A DNA stretch of 7,265 bases from Bacteroidetes bacterium 4572_114 (GTDB lineage: Bacteria > Bacteroidota > Bacteroidia > Bacteroidales > 4484-276), in the NCBI GenBank assembly GCA_002254335.1, contig NIVA01000018.1, positions 15,129 to 22,393 of the forward strand. Direction: 5' to 3'. Shown here in pieces: positions 6,501 to 7,265 of the stretch (the first letter of the stretch is position 1; each line of letters begins with the position of its first letter). The notes below the pieces were generated by a model. That model ran no database searches. It saw only the letters and a program-made list of their open reading frames with translations, and was not told the DNA's origin. A program made the translations under genes and the position numbers.

Positions 6501-7265
6501 ATTATCGTAAAGGTATCCTATCAATCCGCCTGAATGCAAACCGGAACCAGTCAAATCACAATCGGTGTAGCTTAAGGTTATCTCGCTTTGGTAAGCCCTG
6601 CCCACTAAACCGCCTACATTGTCGTTGCTTCCGGTTACGGTACTCAAAGCATAACAAAATATAATATCCGTTTCGTCTAGTTTACCAACAAGGCCACCAA
6701 CAAAATCGAGCCCATCCACATCGCATACAGAATGACACCTACGGAAAAGCGAACCATCATCAGCATACCCAACCAAACCGCCAACCTGGTGATTTCCGGA
6801 AACCGAACCTGAAGAAAAAGTTTGGGGCAAAGCTTCATATGGGTGATCCGCTGCATTAATTGTAGAGCCACCAAGAAAAGAACCGGCCAAAGCCCCTGTA
6901 TTTTCGTCACCGTCAATAGAAACATCAACAAGCTCAATATCATAAAATCCAGCACCGTCCGTTACGCCGAAAAGGCCAATATCCGATTCGGACGGACGAT
7001 TGATAAACAGATTATTAATTGAGTAATCGTATCCATCGTAAGAACCTGTAAACGGATTATCAACAGTTCCTATGGGCTCCCATCCTGCATCAACATTAAA
7101 AGGCACTACATCAAGGTCAATATTGCCAATTTGCACAAAGTAAGCATTTAAGTATAGATAAGCACCATCGTCATCAGTTAATTTAATGTTGTTCAAATGA
7201 GTGGGTGTTGCTATCAGGTATGGGTCGAAAAAAGTACCTTCACCTCCCCCGAATTGCGCTTTTAG
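3300..7265 (-). CDS. GLUG-repeat surface protein with T9SS sorting domain (5' end off right edge)
   Basis: A 1321-residue visible frame ends at TAG (3300-3302) and stays open to the right edge. The TTG at 7196 that could be taken as a start is internal: upstream codons read KAQFGGGEGTFFDPYLIATP then THL, matching the start of the second module (FGFAGGSGTEADPYQISHPS then HLN). KA-Q just inside the edge looks like a signal-peptidase site, so probably only the signal peptide is missing. Two modules follow, each with a VQ..(D/N)IDL...GWEPIG..F.G.YDG..Y.I.NL entry, a GLUG array ((V/T)GGL(V/I/A)G units, PF07581), a WDTE.SG...EGRTT.EM exit and a GYP(Y/F) end. Next come a WDGSENSDPENADNW...VPGPTDN segment, the ATVERYIP...GWHLLSSPV segment common in Bacteroidota exported proteins, and a T9SS type A sorting domain. 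Likely secreted by T9SS and anchored on the cell surface, adhesin-like. Ligand unknown. Confidence 0.93.
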   Translation of the reverse strand, partial: LKAQFGGGEGTFFDPYLIATPTHLNNIKLTDDDGAYLYLNAYFVQIGNIDLDVVPFNVDAGWEPIGTVDNPFTGSYDGYDYSINNLFINRPSESDIGLFGVTDGAGFYDIELVDVSIDGDENTGALAGSFLGGSTINAADHPYEALPQTFSSGSVSGNHQVGGLVGYADDGSLFRRCHSVCDVDGLDFVGGLVGKLDETDIIFCYALSTVTGSNDNVGGLVGRAYQSEITLSYTDCDLTGSGLHSGGLIGYLYDNSIVENCYSMGTVDGDGTTGGLTGYNNGSTITNCYSYCIVTGSGAYVGGLAGRNNSTISNSYWDTEVSGIAEPGPGEGRTTDEMTFPHSEDTYVDWNFAYPWVEDPDIGFGQFNEGYPYLEWQHNPQQFGFAGGSGTEADPYQISHPSHLNSVRARIYAFFVQTDDIDLGEAPWNEGTGWEPIGEGINIFAGHYDGANYQISNLTIDNPVDNLGLFGLVDGANITNVRLADVNITGNDRLGGLIGYPVNTDISNCFVSGVLNGNEYIGGLVGEINNSTTSTVIDCETNVSVSGEQFVGGLAGQTTDAIISACKTAGSVETSWNYIGGLIAYAISAQISYCSSAVVVTGNNSTGGLIGIQSSTTVNRCFSTGNISGDQSTGGLIGYNWNDCTVSNSYSRSEVSGNSTYLGGFAGNNRPGNTIENCYSTGVVNGLTASQGFIGQGSGTVSDCFWDTETSGDNGSTGGGEGRTTEEMKNIASFTNETTPDLTDAWDFTGNPFDDVADEDDWDIDGTLNDGYPFVSFQKERISWDGSENSDPENADNWGTGTVPGPTDNILILESATHNLEVDNLPGSPLELNSIFIKSGKAVTVNPGKALTVAGYMYNEGELELKCNETGTGSLIESSGVTATVERYIPQFSKGATGWHLLSSPVNSQNISAEFVDVVATPISSGIDFYYWNEIHNYWINIKAGNGNYNQGATWENFSNLANPAFIVGKGYFVAYNENITKDFTGLLNYGDKASGTGIPALTYTSGEGDGWNLIGNPYPSAIDWDLGTWGRSNVDATVYVYDGAAGQYKSWNGTSGALTDGIIPPMQGFFVKANAASPSITIPQASRTHSSQNYYKSSETVPDLFVLKVTGNNYEDEIYINFNDGASNGFDSQFDAYKLYGTEEAPQFYSILPDEILSINVLPHSNEEVLIPLGLEVGGSGEYVLSVKENTFWETVQIYLEDLKTGVTTEMKTTTEYAFTSNPNDNPERFMLHFNGVNDIEEESQDTDDVRFYVYDNNLYIIDKELKNGTIQLFNMPGQLVMEKRYSNTVNAIELNLSKGYYVVRIITDKISISGKIYIE
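4934..6119 (-). repeat. Module B of the GLUG protein (second copy)
   Basis: Runs from FGFAGGSGTEADPY (about 6119) to GYPFVSF. It has eight GLUG-like units between 5786 and 5181: LGGLIG, IGGLVG, VGGLAG, IGGLIA, TGGLIG, TGGLIG, LGGFAG and a decayed QGFIG. The exit segment is CFWDTETSG...GGEGRTTEEM. It is homologous to module A throughout but clearly diverged, so the duplication is old or was kept apart by selection. Confidence 0.85.
6138..7253 (-). repeat. Module A of the GLUG protein (first copy)
   Basis: Runs from FGGGEGTFFDPY (7253) to GYPYLEW (about 6138). It holds seven GLUG-like units between 6896 and 6348: GALAG, VGGLVG, VGGLVG, VGGLVG, SGGLIG, TGGLTG, VGGLAG. The exit segment is SYWDTEVSG...GEGRTTDEM. 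Between the first two units an insertion (TINAADHPYEALPQTF) has no match in module B. Confidence 0.85.

Noticed and set aside
3300..7196. GLUG gene starting at a TTG at 7196
   Set aside because: The frame is open upstream to the edge and the upstream residues belong to the conserved module opening, so this codon is an internal leucine.

Overview
The window looks like a piece of an AT-leaning Bacteroidota chromosome, probably an environmental Bacteroidales/Marinilabiliales-type organism (the phylum is well supported, the finer placement is a guess). The reasons are a type IX secretion system (T9SS) type A C-terminal sorting domain, GLUG-repeat and two-component-regulator-type propeller architectures, an AT-rich leader without a Shine-Dalgarno before one gene, and short dispersed intergenic repeats. 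No tRNA, rRNA, CRISPR, transposase or phage gene was seen.

All three supported genes lie on the minus strand, so transcription runs right to left, and all three products look exported. (1) 3300-7265: a large GLUG-repeat surface protein with a C-terminal T9SS sorting domain. Its frame stays open through the right edge, and the missing N-terminus is probably only the signal peptide. It contains two tandem ~1.1-1.2 kb homologous modules. (2) 2985-3224: a 79-residue exported protein made only of a signal peptide, a proline/glycine linker and a C-terminal motif-helix-basic tail resembling the short C-terminal sorting tags (PID-CTERM-like) of Bacteroidota. It has an unusually strong Shine-Dalgarno. 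(3) 1-2606: a long open frame that enters from an ATG at 2606 and runs off the left edge, at least 868 residues. It has a signal peptide, a very regular seven-bladed beta-propeller, and then a region whose motif order resembles SprA, the T9SS outer-membrane translocon.

The spaces between genes are not empty. The 75-bp gap between genes 1 and 2 holds an in-register heptad array (consensus GTTTCNN, 3261-3302) that touches the stop codon of gene 1, followed by a GC-rich repeat-like segment that supplies the Shine-Dalgarno of gene 2. The 378-bp gap between genes 2 and 3 holds a 92-bp GC-rich block bounded by inverted repeats (2659-2750) within AT-rich DNA, and a 16-bp near-palindrome (2848-2863).

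Taken together this looks like a cell-surface locus: a T9SS cargo adhesin-like protein, a tiny membrane-tagged protein, and a large propeller/SprA-like outer-membrane protein. Whether they work together is inference. The most unusual items are the propeller-SprA-like fusion and the minimal sorting-tag protein whose translation signals lie inside repeat DNA.
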